Shown here: piece by piece, positions 27,001 to 36,550 of the stretch
Layout: each line of letters starts with the position of its first letter
Position numbering within the stretch: the first letter of the stretch is position 1
Assembly (NCBI RefSeq): GCF_009728485.1
Contig: NZ_VVIQ01000004.1
Coordinates: forward strand, 124,001 to 188,000
Length of the DNA stretch: 64,000 bases
Reading direction: 5' to 3'
Source of the DNA: Prevotella vespertina
GTDB lineage: Bacteria; Bacteroidota; Bacteroidia; Bacteroidales; Bacteroidaceae
Notes under the pieces: model-generated
The model's database searches: none
Told to the model about the DNA's origin: nothing
What the model saw: only the letters and a program-made list of their open reading frames with translations
Position numbers and translations under genes: made by a program

Positions 27001-28206
27001 TTGGCACAACAGATGAAGAAGTTGACACGCCCTGAATTGTGGGGTAAGTGTCAAAACTGTCCTGTGGCCGACCGTTGCTTTATCAAATACAATGTGGACA
27101 CCTTCCAAGATACCAGCGCTGGTGATGAGGTCATCAACCGTTTGGAATGGTTGGTGCGCACCATCGTTTATAAACGTGAACTCCATATCACCATGCGCGA
27201 CTTGCGCTCGATGATTGCGTGGATGTTGACTCGCGACTATTCGTGTGGGGAAGTAAAGGCACTGATTGAATTGGTAAATGCCGACAATGTACCTGAGTAC
27301 TATTGGCAATATTACTATTTCAACCTGACTGCGCCTGTTACATACCCGGACCCCAACAAGGTAGAATGCTTCGAGCTGCCGACACTGGAATCGAACGACC
27401 GTTTGGTAAAGTTACTTCGTGAAACAGACGTTGCAGGTGTGGCTTTACCGGCATTCGACCGTGATTTGTACTATCGCACGAAACGTCCGAACGATTATAT
27501 TATCTTCAGCGACCGTACACGCTCTTTGCTGAAGGATTTCAATGATTGCAATCAAATTATCCCTGCATACGAAGTGAAGTCGGATGATGTTCGTATGGCT
27601 GTTACAAGTCGTCATAAGTCGTTCGTGCGTCATCAATATTTTGAAGGAGCCATTGATTTCAGAAGAAGATTACCTTATCGATATGCCAGTGCTTTTGAAA
27701 AGCAGTTGCGCCTTGAAGATCCAAAGGAATTGACCAAAACTATGCAAGACCTTGCGAGTGCAATTTCTGCCAGTGAGGGCTGTTCTAATGAAATGCTAAC
27801 TAAGGGTTATCTTCTTTTGGCAAGTTCAAATGTGGCAGACCCCATTTCAAAGAGCTACCGTCGTTTCTCATTGGATGAGTTCGAGCTCTATGTGAATAAG
27901 ACTGAATACTTGACAAAGTACATCGAGTATGAAAGCGACAGTTTGATATTCCGCCATAAAAAGGATAAGTTTATCCAACTGACGGTAAGTCTCGACTTGT
28001 ATGAAATGCTGGAATACATTCACGCAGGCTTTAGCCCTTCTGTGAACGACTTGCGTGGTCGCTTCATAGAACTTCAGATATTTAAGAATTTGCTGGAGGC
28101 AAAAACGTATTCGGAGATACTTGTGACAAAGAATAATCGCAAGTTCACTGCTATACGATTGGATGGTCAAAAGCATATAGTAATTGAACCTCTTAACGTG
28201 CAATGA
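24064..28206 (+). CDS. NERD - pseudokinase - Ser/Thr kinase - P-loop ATPase (PglW/Mad6-like)
   Basis: About 1380 residues. (1) NERD nuclease-related domain, residues 15-110, with Asp56, Glu69 and Lys71 in place (YDCIVV, IENKDW). (2) A kinase-fold domain at 220-450 that looks dead: HRNVCPEN replaces HRD (His328) and ANFRM replaces DFG. (3) An active-looking kinase at 505-760: GRGGFG (513), AIKIF, HRDIKPSN (626) and DFN. (4) A P-loop GNAGDGKT (838-845) with a Cys cluster CQNCPVADRC near 996 and a long C-terminal region. NERD plus kinase recalls PglW of BREX type 2 and the kinase of MADS. The start MAIIKRPP was preferred to ATG 24034, which overlaps the previous gene. Likely an infection sensor or switch. 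Confidence 0.85.
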   Translation: MAIIKRPPHDDGPVNAGEQRLLDYLSVKLPNNYFIIPNCNIAITGPNRIMKYWEYDCIVVTPHALYHIENKDWAGNLEGDDYAWFRNGQEVANPHKTAGLKSRILASKIKNQHPDWNFGQIITLVTLSHPQQSKFGLDPTCDTYKQTFTLGDALVDFISNHELVARSENGIQPLMAQLTDFLTGESVERRRAERTTIFNYTIEEKLQETEEFTEYLCVPQFIATARYRVREYPLDVADKSPKELQQLNLSVQNAYMAQEKIGDSPYIVNTKCQMNEEQTYYYEISRYQDESSLRAKLNQKTFKQTDKLSIIMDVANALKAAHKVQVYHRNVCPENIYVYEGGRAALANFRMSWFVEHIDLSFSVNSAGDQSSPFTAPELLDGDVTSASDIYSLGVVFYQLMVGKLPFDSVLTFMTALGGELPEDHLPSHVLKELPAWMDEFVKKTIVADADKRWQTADEVLDFLNAAIDEEVHKTIATSHTTSTQHAEKALYLKDMKPGMKVSPSMTLHEILGRGGFGRVFKVWHDMQKQFLAIKIFEKDASIDNAINEFNALKELHHPNIVEFKHNDRTVPGGLFFTLMELLDGENLQEYTKGDLRLPADEIFKMATQILNALVYMQSKEPPVYHRDIKPSNIMWHKRQLYKLIDFNISATTDDKSFGGTFPYMAPDLIVSGNKIDWDCSADTFALGITLYELLAHAYPWPGGNLRPNIHKLPTDIRNYNDKLSNEMADFVMKSIITDKNNRFKTAQEMLDALNTIGLDGMQKDSSVISVTHNGEDVGNPVDYINSLYSQSRHGNGGTRAGVAQHAFDTLTYSETRLDRELIADIEALKYKLIIITGNAGDGKTAFIHRIEDKGVDKQQFDTNNGSQFYISGVRFESNYDGSQDEDDKANDDVLAEFLSPFYGLNDYTQAQEGRVIAINEGRLVDFLSMRPELRVLQDNIEEYFYKEGHAELLPGLMVINLNLRSVTARDAETKTPSLLAQQMKKLTRPELWGKCQNCPVADRCFIKYNVDTFQDTSAGDEVINRLEWLVRTIVYKRELHITMRDLRSMIAWMLTRDYSCGEVKALIELVNADNVPEYYWQYYYFNLTAPVTYPDPNKVECFELPTLESNDRLVKLLRETDVAGVALPAFDRDLYYRTKRPNDYIIFSDRTRSLLKDFNDCNQIIPAYEVKSDDVRMAVTSRHKSFVRHQYFEGAIDFRRRLPYRYASAFEKQLRLEDPKELTKTMQDLASAISASEGCSNEMLTKGYLLLASSNVADPISKSYRRFSLDEFELYVNKTEYLTKYIEYESDSLIFRHKKDKFIQLTVSLDLYEMLEYIHAGFSPSVNDLRGRFIELQIFKNLLEAKTYSEILVTKNNRKFTAIRLDGQKHIVIEPLNVQ

Positions 28207-28207
28207 T

Positions 28208-29764
28208 ATGATATTAAAACTAAAGAAAGGAACAGGCGTACAGGCCTTCCTGAATAAGGAAATATTCTATGTCGATGTTAAGTCGGTAAAGCTAGACCGT
28301 GTGCTGACCAATCTTTTTATTAAGATGTATGCTGACGGTGCTCCGGTATCAATGGCTTTCCGTAAAGAATATACCATTGACATACTAAAAGAGAACTTGG
28401 CGACCTTGGAAAATCAAGGTGTGATGCATGGCGTAAGCGACAACCCTGATGGCGTGGAAGACTGGCTCCGCAGTTCGCTATTGGAGTTGGTGAATCGCGG
28501 CAACGTGGTGAAAGAGCATGTCTCAACATTAAAGCCGCTTCATTTGCTAAGTTTTCGTGTTCAGAACAGTAAATTCTGTCGTGACTACCGTGCCTCAGAT
28601 CAACTTTATCTCATGTTGCGAAGCAATCCGGAAGTAATGCATGGATTGGTACGCTACCTTAGTAAGGGTTGGGATAAGCAGACGGGAGAAATCGTATCAA
28701 GTGAAGATCTGGATGTAGATACTACAGGTATTCTTTATATCACCAAGCCTTTGCGTGAGCGTAAGACATTAAATAAAGTGGCAGAGGCTATTCCACAGCC
28801 GTTCCTCCGTGACCAGGCTACGTTGTTCAATGACGATATTCGTCGGTTGCTTCTTTACAAGGATAAGCTCCCAAGAGCCGTATTCATTGACTATCTGAGA
28901 ATCCTTTGTGGTTTTCATTTGGCTTTGTATGCAATGAAACTGATTTACTTGCTTCCGAAGATGGTGGATGCAGGTTCACGTCAAGTAGAAGACGACTGGT
29001 CGATGCTCGTTGATGTGACTGACGATTTGGACAGCATTGTTTCTGCATACGCCTGTAAAGATGTAGAAAGGATGCAGAATGGCATTGGCAAATACATTCG
29101 TTCTACCTACATGGCTGACATCATTCAAGACAGAAAACCATGCTCTATTGACGAAGCGCTGAGAATACTGAAAGAAGAGAACAATAAGTCAGATGGTTTC
29201 TATGAATCCGTTTTGAATGGAATCCGGAAGGATCTTCCCAACTCGGATGAGAAAGAGTTTGATAAAGAAGACTTCAGAGAAATGCTTGAGCTGTTTCCTG
29301 AAGATGACTACTTCGATATGTTGGTTCATGTATTAGAAAAATCAAACTTGGGTAACTATCAGTATCGCTACTTACATGAGTTTCTTGATGCAGTGGCAAT
29401 GAAGAACTCTTCATCTATGCTTTTGGCTGATAGTCGCTCACGCCGCCATCCACGACGTGGTGCACTCGGCTCGAAGCTCTTAGAGACATTGGTGCAGCTC
29501 CTTGTGTTAAAGGAAAAGCCTACTGGTGGTTACGAAACTCGTTCTTTATCGATTGACGAATTAATCAGTGAAATTCGTGACCGGTATGGCTTAATCATCA
29601 ATGGTGTAAACGAGAAGCGTTTTGTCAATGCGGATGTGGAAATGAATGAAGCATTCCGTAAAAATGTTGAAGCTTTTAAGGATAAACTACGTCAGATTGG
29701 TTTCTATACCGATATGAGTGACGCTTGCATCCTACAGAAGATTCGCCCACGCTATAAAATGTAA
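28208..29764 (+). CDS. Unrecognised 518-residue defence-operon protein (Mad7 position)
   Basis: No known domain recognised. It is soluble and mostly helical, with basic patches (RSRRHPRRGALGSK near residue 425) that could bind nucleic acid. It starts one base after the stop of the kinase gene and ends three bases before the HerA-nuclease gene, so all three are made together. In MADS, as I remember it, the gene between kinase and ATPase also has no assigned domain. An upstream Met at 28184 lies inside the kinase gene and is unlikely to be used. Role: perhaps bridge between kinase and effector; inference only. Confidence 0.75.
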   Translation: MILKLKKGTGVQAFLNKEIFYVDVKSVKLDRVLTNLFIKMYADGAPVSMAFRKEYTIDILKENLATLENQGVMHGVSDNPDGVEDWLRSSLLELVNRGNVVKEHVSTLKPLHLLSFRVQNSKFCRDYRASDQLYLMLRSNPEVMHGLVRYLSKGWDKQTGEIVSSEDLDVDTTGILYITKPLRERKTLNKVAEAIPQPFLRDQATLFNDDIRRLLLYKDKLPRAVFIDYLRILCGFHLALYAMKLIYLLPKMVDAGSRQVEDDWSMLVDVTDDLDSIVSAYACKDVERMQNGIGKYIRSTYMADIIQDRKPCSIDEALRILKEENNKSDGFYESVLNGIRKDLPNSDEKEFDKEDFREMLELFPEDDYFDMLVHVLEKSNLGNYQYRYLHEFLDAVAMKNSSSMLLADSRSRRHPRRGALGSKLLETLVQLLVLKEKPTGGYETRSLSIDELISEIRDRYGLIINGVNEKRFVNADVEMNEAFRKNVEAFKDKLRQIGFYTDMSDACILQKIRPRYKM

Positions 29765-29767
29765 ACA

Positions 29768-32700
29768 ATGGAAGAAATAAGAACTCTATATTACGACCGT
29801 TTCATACAACATGTTGTTGAAACGTATTCACCAAAGTTGAAGCAAGTTCGTCCGGGGCATTGTATGAAGATTACAGGCCTCGCGCTGAAAGAACTTCGTG
29901 TTCTGCTTCCTTTGTTGCGCCCCATCAATAAGGATTTGTCGGTGTTCATTCTCTCTGAAGAAGAAAAGGGAGAGGAATTTATCCATGCAACCAAGCTTAT
30001 TGAATTGAGAAATGACCCCACAAAGGCAGTGCTCATCTTGGTACCGACCAATAGCAGAACGTCAGCAGAAGACTCTTATGGTGACGCTACGTTCCAAAAT
30101 TTGTCAGCATCAGACCTACAGGATTCCTTCATTCTAAAGTTGATTGACGAGATTCCGGAGGAAAAGAAATATAGCTGGGCACAGATATTTGAACTGCTTA
30201 GAGACGAGGTTCATGCCTACAAGAATGATGTAATCTCGTACATACTTTATTTGGAACTAAACCAGTTCTCAGATGAAGCATGGGGTAATGGATTATTTGT
30301 GTTTGGCATGTGGCCTGACATGGCGCTTCTCAGGGATGAGAATGCTGTGCGCAGACGTTTCATGCTGAACAAAGAAAAGGCTTCAGTTATTATCTCTGAT
30401 TTTTCTTTGACTGCAGCTGATCGCATTTCTTCTCTTCCTATTGAGAGAGGAACAATTCAACGTGCCCTTATGAGCTTTCTTACCTCTGATGATTCTGTAG
30501 AAGATGCTAATTCTTTGTTTGAATCTATTCTGCGCAATCATCCAGAGTTTAACTATGCCAATATTCCATGGCTTGAAACTGGGTCTTCAGGCCCAGTAAA
30601 GGTAATGGTTGACTTAAACACGGGTAAGGATTCGAAGAAAGAATTGGTTAGAGACGACGAAGGCAATTTTGTGTTAAACATCATTACCGAGAAGAAGTCG
30701 AAGGTATCTTTTACCATTACTATTGATCCTGCTCCAAAGGATAATCCTGCGATTGTTTCTTTTGAAATAGCACTGGTTGACATCAGCGATTTTTCAGAAG
30801 TTGGTGTTATAAAGAAAGCCAAAGTTGGCACGAATAAGCGTGCGTCACGTAAGATGTCTGTGAACATTGCAGATGGCATGTTTGATGAAGGTGATTACTT
30901 GCTGCGTGTTCGTGCGCTTGATGAGAATGGCATTGTACTTGAACAGAAGAAAGAGTTCAAAGAAGACCTCGTACAAGCAGCTTGGGAAGAGGCAAAGGAA
31001 AAGAACCCGAACCTCCAAATGGAACAATATCGTTTGGAACACCACGTGGCATATTGCAACGAATCTGCTGTATTCACCATTGTAAACGATGGTGATGTGC
31101 CCGAAGGTCAAATTGATAAACGAGCTAAGGTAAATAGCTTTACACAAGCTATTATTCTATATCGTTCGGCCCATTTGGCAAAGAATGAAGACTTGGATAT
31201 TCCTACAGATGGTGTTGACCGTAATCTGTGGGTGGATGGTAACTTGAATAATACCTATCATTTTGACTTTGGTGCTGCTTACGCCTATCAGATACAGCTG
31301 TCAAAGAAGTTAATTCAGTTGGAATCTACTTTCTTGAAGAATGCCAATGTGTTTGGTCATGTCGAGGCACTGTTAGGCGGAAATCCAACAGATGCTTATT
31401 TGATGAATCCGAACGATACGGCTAATCGTGAACCGCTGTTTGTGCCTGCCTCAGATGTCAATATTCCCAATGAATTAATTGCTTTAAGAGAAGACCTCTT
31501 TGCTATCATTAGAGAATCGGCCGAGGACGAAAGTGGCTTAACAAGCACTTTGGACTTCACAACCAATTTGGGTCTGATTAAAGCCTATCTTGCTGAGTAC
31601 AATACTTGGCTCAATGAGGAATTGGAGAAGGATTTAAATACAGACGATGTGGTTAAGCTGCAGAACATCGATACGGTTCTCTTATCCGTAGAAATGCCTG
31701 ACGGCAGCAAGAACCAAATTAAGTTGGTAAGTCCTTTACATCCGCTGCGTTTAGCTTGGATGGTGAATCTGTACGAACTTTATCAAGATTGGGAAGATCG
31801 TACAATTGAAGTACCTAAGTATAGAAAAGCCTGGTATCGTAAACTGGATAAGCTTTTCCAAGGGCAAATACCAATGAACGTGGCACCGATAGTGCTTAGC
31901 GATGACCCTCTAAAGGAAGCATATCAGTACATTGGTGAACTTACCTTTGGTTGGGGTGCTTATGCACAACCTACGCAGTCAGAGGAGGCATTCTCTTCAG
32001 GTAGTCGTCAGTTGAAGTCATACGTTTCGATGTTGCTGAATGTAGCAAGAGAAAAGCGTATTGATAGCGATGTGAACTTGGATTTGGTGGTACGCCATCT
32101 TTTTAATTACAGCGTTTCTCACCCTTATACTGATAAGTTGGTTATCAACCTGTTTAATGCAGGTGATGCGGCTACGTTTGCAGAGGCGTTGGTTAGACTG
32201 GAGAAGATTGGTATTGGTCATGAATTGGCTTATGAAATCAGACTGTTTACCGATGAGAATATGTTGCAATCTGGTGAAGCATTCAAGGATTTGCTCGACC
32301 CTGAATCAGCAGTTGCAAACGATGCAGAGGTTTTCTCACAAGCTTCTGCTAATCGCTTGTTCCCTAAACTTCGCTTCTCCTTGAATAAGACAAGCGATTT
32401 TATCAACAAGCATGATAACTATCAGGCTCATCTTTCTTTCTTAGTGAATCCGTTTGTTGTGAACACGGAGCCTGCTCGTCCAAGCGAACTAAGCCGTTCT
32501 TTCTTCTTGAATGGCACTATCTGCAGAGATATTGTAGAAGCAAAGCCTGTGGGTAAAACCTTTGTGTGGAATAGATACTATTCTAACAAGAGCTTACCTA
32601 ATCCTGTTTCAGAGTCTGCCAACCTTGAAGTTAGTTTGTTTGCTCGCTTGCAGGAAGTGATTGGTAAGATGTTGTCTTCAACCATTGAAGAGTCTGTGCC

Positions 32701-35305
32701 AGCCACAACGTTGCGATTGAAGGAGAATGATATGATGCTCTTGTCATTCATTCATGATAGCAGCGACTGGGTGGTTACGTTTGACAAGAATATGGGACCT
32801 GAGTTCTATGACCTTCCTTGTCTTGGCGATTCTGACGTTCCATATCTGTTGGATTATGTGCCTAACGACGAAGCTACTGGTATCTCATCTTACTTGACGA
32901 CGAAACCTACTAGTGAAATCGCAGCACTGATGGTTCCTCTGTTCAAGCAGTATGGCATCAACATTGAGGACAAGAAGAATTTCAAGCAGATTCTTGAGGA
33001 TGTTCGTTCAATTAGTAGTTCACTCATCATGCAGGTGAATACAACGTCGAGAAAAGGCTTTGAGGTGATTGGTACCACGTTGACGAAGCGTTTTTTGGAG
33101 AAGAAGGGCATCACAACAGAATCCTTCATGATTCCTATTGACCTTCATAAGGAACTATTTGTCGATTTGGATAGTGATAAGCAAGACCGAGCCGACAACT
33201 TGGTGGTTAAGATTGATACTAGCCGTAAGGAAATCCTTTTCAATGTGGTTGAGATTAAATGCAGAAATGCTTATTACCAAGCAGACGAACTTCATCAAAA
33301 GATTGTAAATCAAATTGAGAATACCATCTTCGCCCTGCGTTCTCACTTCGAGATTGCAGTGGATGGCAATGATAGACTTGATCGAGAGCTGAAAGTGCTT
33401 GAGTTGAAGTCTCTCTTGGAGTTCTATATTAACCGTTCACTGAGATATGGCCAGCTAAATCCGGACAAGGCTCATGAGTACAAGGTGTTCTTGAGTAAAC
33501 TCTCCGAAGGCTATACTATTCGATTTAAGCGTCTTGGCGTAATCTTCGACTTTATGCAGGCTGAGCGCCAAAAGAAAGATTTCTATGGTGATACGGTGAT
33601 TTATACGATGGGCAATCCTGTTATCGAGCAAATTCTTGATGAGAATAGCAACTTGAAAACACAGGTATTGGAGGCTCAGGACAATGAGTTCGTGAACTTC
33701 TTCGAACCCACTTTCGTTCCTGCCGAGCAAACAAGCCCAACTCAAGAATCGCCAGTTAAGTCTGTTACAGTGGTTGCTCCGACTGATGATTCAGACTATG
33801 AAGTTATTGTGCCTAAAAAGGTGGATAATGATCCAGCTGAATCAGTAAAATCTGAGAAGAAGGAACATAACGATTCTGTGGTATTCGATAAACCTAAAGA
33901 GGACGTTGAGCAACCTCAAACGCCTCCTGCAGTCACTCCAGAAGCTGAAGAACAGCCTTCGGAAACAGAACCGACCAAGGAAGAAAAGCCGGAGAAAGAT
34001 GTTCCTGTGACAGATACTCCTGTAGAGGATATACCGTCGCAACTATCTCATGACGATGAAGTCGTTGTTCCGGAGGTTGATCCAAACTACAAAGAACCTG
34101 TAGTGGATGTTATCATTGGTAAGAATAGCGAATCGCCTCAATTCGGTGTTCTGGGCAAGATGGTATCCAATGGTCGTGTTATTGGTATGGACCTCAATGA
34201 GTGCAATACCATCAGCCTCTTTGGTGTGCAAGGCGCAGGAAAGAGCTATACGATTGGTTCTGTAACAGAAATGGTGCTCAAACAGTTCTCTAACGTGAAC
34301 AAGTTGCCAGCACCCATGGCAGGTGTGATATTCCATTTCAGTGAAAGTATGGATTATGCGCCTGAGTTCACATCAATGGTATATCCTAATGATGAAGCAG
34401 GGCAGTTGGCCAAGTTGAAAGCTGAATACGGTGCTGAGCCCAATTCAGTAAAAGATGTAGTCCTTCTTGCTCCTGAAGCTCAGGTCGAATTGCGCAAAGC
34501 TCAATATCCTGATTTGGAAGTTCATTCAATTGGCTTTGATTCAGGCGAATTATCGGTTCGTGACTGGTTGTTCCTCTTAGCTGCGATGGGCAATGATTCT
34601 GCTTATATCAAAGAACTGAAACAGATTATGAAGGCTTGTCGTCACAATATGTCACTGGCCAACATACGTTCTGGCGTTGCTAATAGTGACCACCTTTCTA
34701 CTTCTCAAAGAGCATTGGCCAATACCAAATTGGACTTTGCTGAAGAGTATATTACTGATGGTTGTAAGCTGCAGCAGTACCTTCGCCCGGGCAGACTTAT
34801 CATCGTTGACTTGCGTGATGAGTTTATCGAAAAAGAGGAAGCATTAGGCTTATTTGTTGTCATGCTCAATATATTCTCAAGTGTGATGACTGTGGATGGT
34901 AAGGCATTCAATAAGTTTATTGTATTTGATGAAGCTCATAAGTATATGAACAACAAGGAACTAGTAGATTCTATTACTACGGCGATTCGTGAAATGCGTC
35001 ATAAGGGCGTTTCAATCATGATAGCCAGTCAGGATCCAATGAGTTTGCCTACAGAAATCATCGAACTTAGTTCGATGGTAGTGATGCACCGCTTTAGTTC
35101 ACCTGCATGGGTGAAGCATGTTCAAAAGGCTATAACTCCACTTCAAACGCTGACAGCTACTGAAATGGCTGCATTGGGCTCGGGTGAAGCCTACCTATGG
35201 GCTAACAAAGCGACTGATAAAGCGATTACTCAGCGTCCGATAAAGATTAGCATTCGTCCTCGTGTAACCAAACACGGTGGAGATACTATACAAGCTGTAA
35301 AATAA
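29768..35305 (+). CDS. Giant PD-(D/E)XK nuclease and HerA/FtsK-type ATPase (Mad8-like effector)
   Basis: 1845 residues. The first 1100 are unassigned. A nuclease-like core follows (VVKID, then LFNVVEIKCRN with the ExK pair near 1161-1163). Next comes a Pro/Glu/Lys-rich disordered linker (about 1315-1435). The C-terminal 400 residues are a HerA/FtsK ATPase: GVQGAGKS (about 1486-1493), FIVFDEAHKYM (about 1717) and the sensor-like IASQDP. HerA-type pumps with nucleases degrade DNA in several defence systems. It starts three bases after the previous gene and ends two bases before a PP2C phosphatase gene. Probable restriction effector; mechanism inferred. Confidence 0.8.
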   Translation: MEEIRTLYYDRFIQHVVETYSPKLKQVRPGHCMKITGLALKELRVLLPLLRPINKDLSVFILSEEEKGEEFIHATKLIELRNDPTKAVLILVPTNSRTSAEDSYGDATFQNLSASDLQDSFILKLIDEIPEEKKYSWAQIFELLRDEVHAYKNDVISYILYLELNQFSDEAWGNGLFVFGMWPDMALLRDENAVRRRFMLNKEKASVIISDFSLTAADRISSLPIERGTIQRALMSFLTSDDSVEDANSLFESILRNHPEFNYANIPWLETGSSGPVKVMVDLNTGKDSKKELVRDDEGNFVLNIITEKKSKVSFTITIDPAPKDNPAIVSFEIALVDISDFSEVGVIKKAKVGTNKRASRKMSVNIADGMFDEGDYLLRVRALDENGIVLEQKKEFKEDLVQAAWEEAKEKNPNLQMEQYRLEHHVAYCNESAVFTIVNDGDVPEGQIDKRAKVNSFTQAIILYRSAHLAKNEDLDIPTDGVDRNLWVDGNLNNTYHFDFGAAYAYQIQLSKKLIQLESTFLKNANVFGHVEALLGGNPTDAYLMNPNDTANREPLFVPASDVNIPNELIALREDLFAIIRESAEDESGLTSTLDFTTNLGLIKAYLAEYNTWLNEELEKDLNTDDVVKLQNIDTVLLSVEMPDGSKNQIKLVSPLHPLRLAWMVNLYELYQDWEDRTIEVPKYRKAWYRKLDKLFQGQIPMNVAPIVLSDDPLKEAYQYIGELTFGWGAYAQPTQSEEAFSSGSRQLKSYVSMLLNVAREKRIDSDVNLDLVVRHLFNYSVSHPYTDKLVINLFNAGDAATFAEALVRLEKIGIGHELAYEIRLFTDENMLQSGEAFKDLLDPESAVANDAEVFSQASANRLFPKLRFSLNKTSDFINKHDNYQAHLSFLVNPFVVNTEPARPSELSRSFFLNGTICRDIVEAKPVGKTFVWNRYYSNKSLPNPVSESANLEVSLFARLQEVIGKMLSSTIEESVPATTLRLKENDMMLLSFIHDSSDWVVTFDKNMGPEFYDLPCLGDSDVPYLLDYVPNDEATGISSYLTTKPTSEIAALMVPLFKQYGINIEDKKNFKQILEDVRSISSSLIMQVNTTSRKGFEVIGTTLTKRFLEKKGITTESFMIPIDLHKELFVDLDSDKQDRADNLVVKIDTSRKEILFNVVEIKCRNAYYQADELHQKIVNQIENTIFALRSHFEIAVDGNDRLDRELKVLELKSLLEFYINRSLRYGQLNPDKAHEYKVFLSKLSEGYTIRFKRLGVIFDFMQAERQKKDFYGDTVIYTMGNPVIEQILDENSNLKTQVLEAQDNEFVNFFEPTFVPAEQTSPTQESPVKSVTVVAPTDDSDYEVIVPKKVDNDPAESVKSEKKEHNDSVVFDKPKEDVEQPQTPPAVTPEAEEQPSETEPTKEEKPEKDVPVTDTPVEDIPSQLSHDDEVVVPEVDPNYKEPVVDVIIGKNSESPQFGVLGKMVSNGRVIGMDLNECNTISLFGVQGAGKSYTIGSVTEMVLKQFSNVNKLPAPMAGVIFHFSESMDYAPEFTSMVYPNDEAGQLAKLKAEYGAEPNSVKDVVLLAPEAQVELRKAQYPDLEVHSIGFDSGELSVRDWLFLLAAMGNDSAYIKELKQIMKACRHNMSLANIRSGVANSDHLSTSQRALANTKLDFAEEYITDGCKLQQYLRPGRLIIVDLRDEFIEKEEALGLFVVMLNIFSSVMTVDGKAFNKFIVFDEAHKYMNNKELVDSITTAIREMRHKGVSIMIASQDPMSLPTEIIELSSMVVMHRFSSPAWVKHVQKAITPLQTLTATEMAALGSGEAYLWANKATDKAITQRPIKISIRPRVTKHGGDTIQAVK

Positions 35306-35307
35306 GA

Positions 35308-35997
35308 ATGAACATAATAGAATATTCAAATAGAGGAAGTAGAACAGTGAACCAGGATTATGTAATCCATCGTTCACTGTCTGCAGACTCTGCAATATTT
35401 GTATTAGCTGACGGTATGGGGGGCTACTCACATGGTGAGATAGCCTCACAAACTGTGGCTGAAAGTATTGTGGAGTATGTGGAGCAGAATACTACCAATT
35501 ATACTCCTGAAAATCTTTTGAGGGAATCAATAGTGTTTGCTAATGATGTCCTTATGATTAAACGGATGGAAATTGGTGGTAAAAAAATGGGAACTGTCAT
35601 TGCGGTGCTTTTTATTAAAGGTACCTATGCATACATAACATGGCTTGGTGATAGTAGAGTGTATAAATTTAGCAAGAGCAAAATGGATTTCTGCACAACA
35701 GACCATTCTATTGTTCAGCAACTCTCAAACAAAATGGCCATTACTTCTTCTATCTATGCGAAGTATTCAGCGATTGTAACTCGTGCCATCATGGGTGATG
35801 AAATTAAGGAAGAGATTCCTATTGAAGTCCTATCTATTGCAGAAGGAGATACGTTTCTTTTATGTTCTGATGGATTTCATAAGCAGCTCCCTGTTGAAGA
35901 ATACGCAGTTTCATGCGACAAGGTAAATCTGAAGTGTCTGGATGATATGGCTCGCGACATGGATGATAATTATTCATTCATAAAAGTAACAGTATAA
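35308..35997 (+). CDS. PP2C-family Ser/Thr protein phosphatase
   Basis: 229 residues with all PP2C metal-binding motifs: NQDYVI (about 15-20), ADGMGGYSHGE (34-44), WLGDSRVYKF (about 112-121), TDHSIV, CSDGFHK and the final DDNYSFIKV. Such enzymes remove phosphates from Ser/Thr and usually oppose a kinase coded nearby, here the dual-kinase protein 7 kb upstream in the same transcript. It starts two bases after the HerA-nuclease gene, so it is an integral operon member. I do not recall a phosphatase in the described MADS gene set. Confidence 0.9.
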   Translation: MNIIEYSNRGSRTVNQDYVIHRSLSADSAIFVLADGMGGYSHGEIASQTVAESIVEYVEQNTTNYTPENLLRESIVFANDVLMIKRMEIGGKKMGTVIAVLFIKGTYAYITWLGDSRVYKFSKSKMDFCTTDHSIVQQLSNKMAITSSIYAKYSAIVTRAIMGDEIKEEIPIEVLSIAEGDTFLLCSDGFHKQLPVEEYAVSCDKVNLKCLDDMARDMDDNYSFIKVTV

Positions 35998-36542
35998 TGA
36001 TATTAAGCAATATAGTAATTGACGACCTAAAAGATAAATCTGGTTTGCTCTTTGATCAGGCAAAGGATTTTGACATGCTAGCCAAGTTGATATTGGACGT
36101 AACGCAGCGTTCCATCGGTGTAACTACTCTCAAACGATTAATGGGTTATATCGATGACGACCATCGTACCAACTCTTATACGCTTAACACCATAGCCTTA
36201 TACTTGGGTTTCTCGACATGGGATGATTATCTTTTGGCTCGTTCCGTAGATAGTATTTGGGGATTCCAAGATTCCGCCGTGTACATCCATGAATTAGAGT
36301 TGGACTCCGAGGTACTTGTAAAGTACATGGATCGAACAGTCAAATTTAAAGTCGTTGAGCATAAAGAAAAAAAGGCATTGATGGTAATTGAAGCTGTAAA
36401 CAGTAGCCTTCAACCCAATGACCTCCTCTATATTCACAAGATTGAGAAAGGTAAAAGACTGGAGGCTGGAAAAGTTTTTCGAGGTGACTTGATTGGCAAT
36501 TATAAAACCAGTAGTGAGCTGACAGCCGTCGAACTTATGTGA
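35997..36542 (+). CDS. Bacteroidales HTH-like domain protein, accessory
   Basis: 181 residues. The first 80 carry a pattern often seen in Bacteroidales signalling proteins: GVTTLKRLMGY, then TLNTIALYLGFSTWDDYL, an HTH-like fold. The rest is a small beta barrel (VKYMDRTVKFKVVE to VFRGDLIG). It shares one base with the phosphatase stop (TAATG) and overlaps the following gene or lies within 10 bases of it, so it is translationally coupled. It may link phosphatase activity to DNA or to a protein partner; function not known. Confidence 0.65.
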   Translation: MILSNIVIDDLKDKSGLLFDQAKDFDMLAKLILDVTQRSIGVTTLKRLMGYIDDDHRTNSYTLNTIALYLGFSTWDDYLLARSVDSIWGFQDSAVYIHELELDSEVLVKYMDRTVKFKVVEHKEKKALMVIEAVNSSLQPNDLLYIHKIEKGKRLEAGKVFRGDLIGNYKTSSELTAVELM

Positions 36543-36550
36543 TTTGGCTT

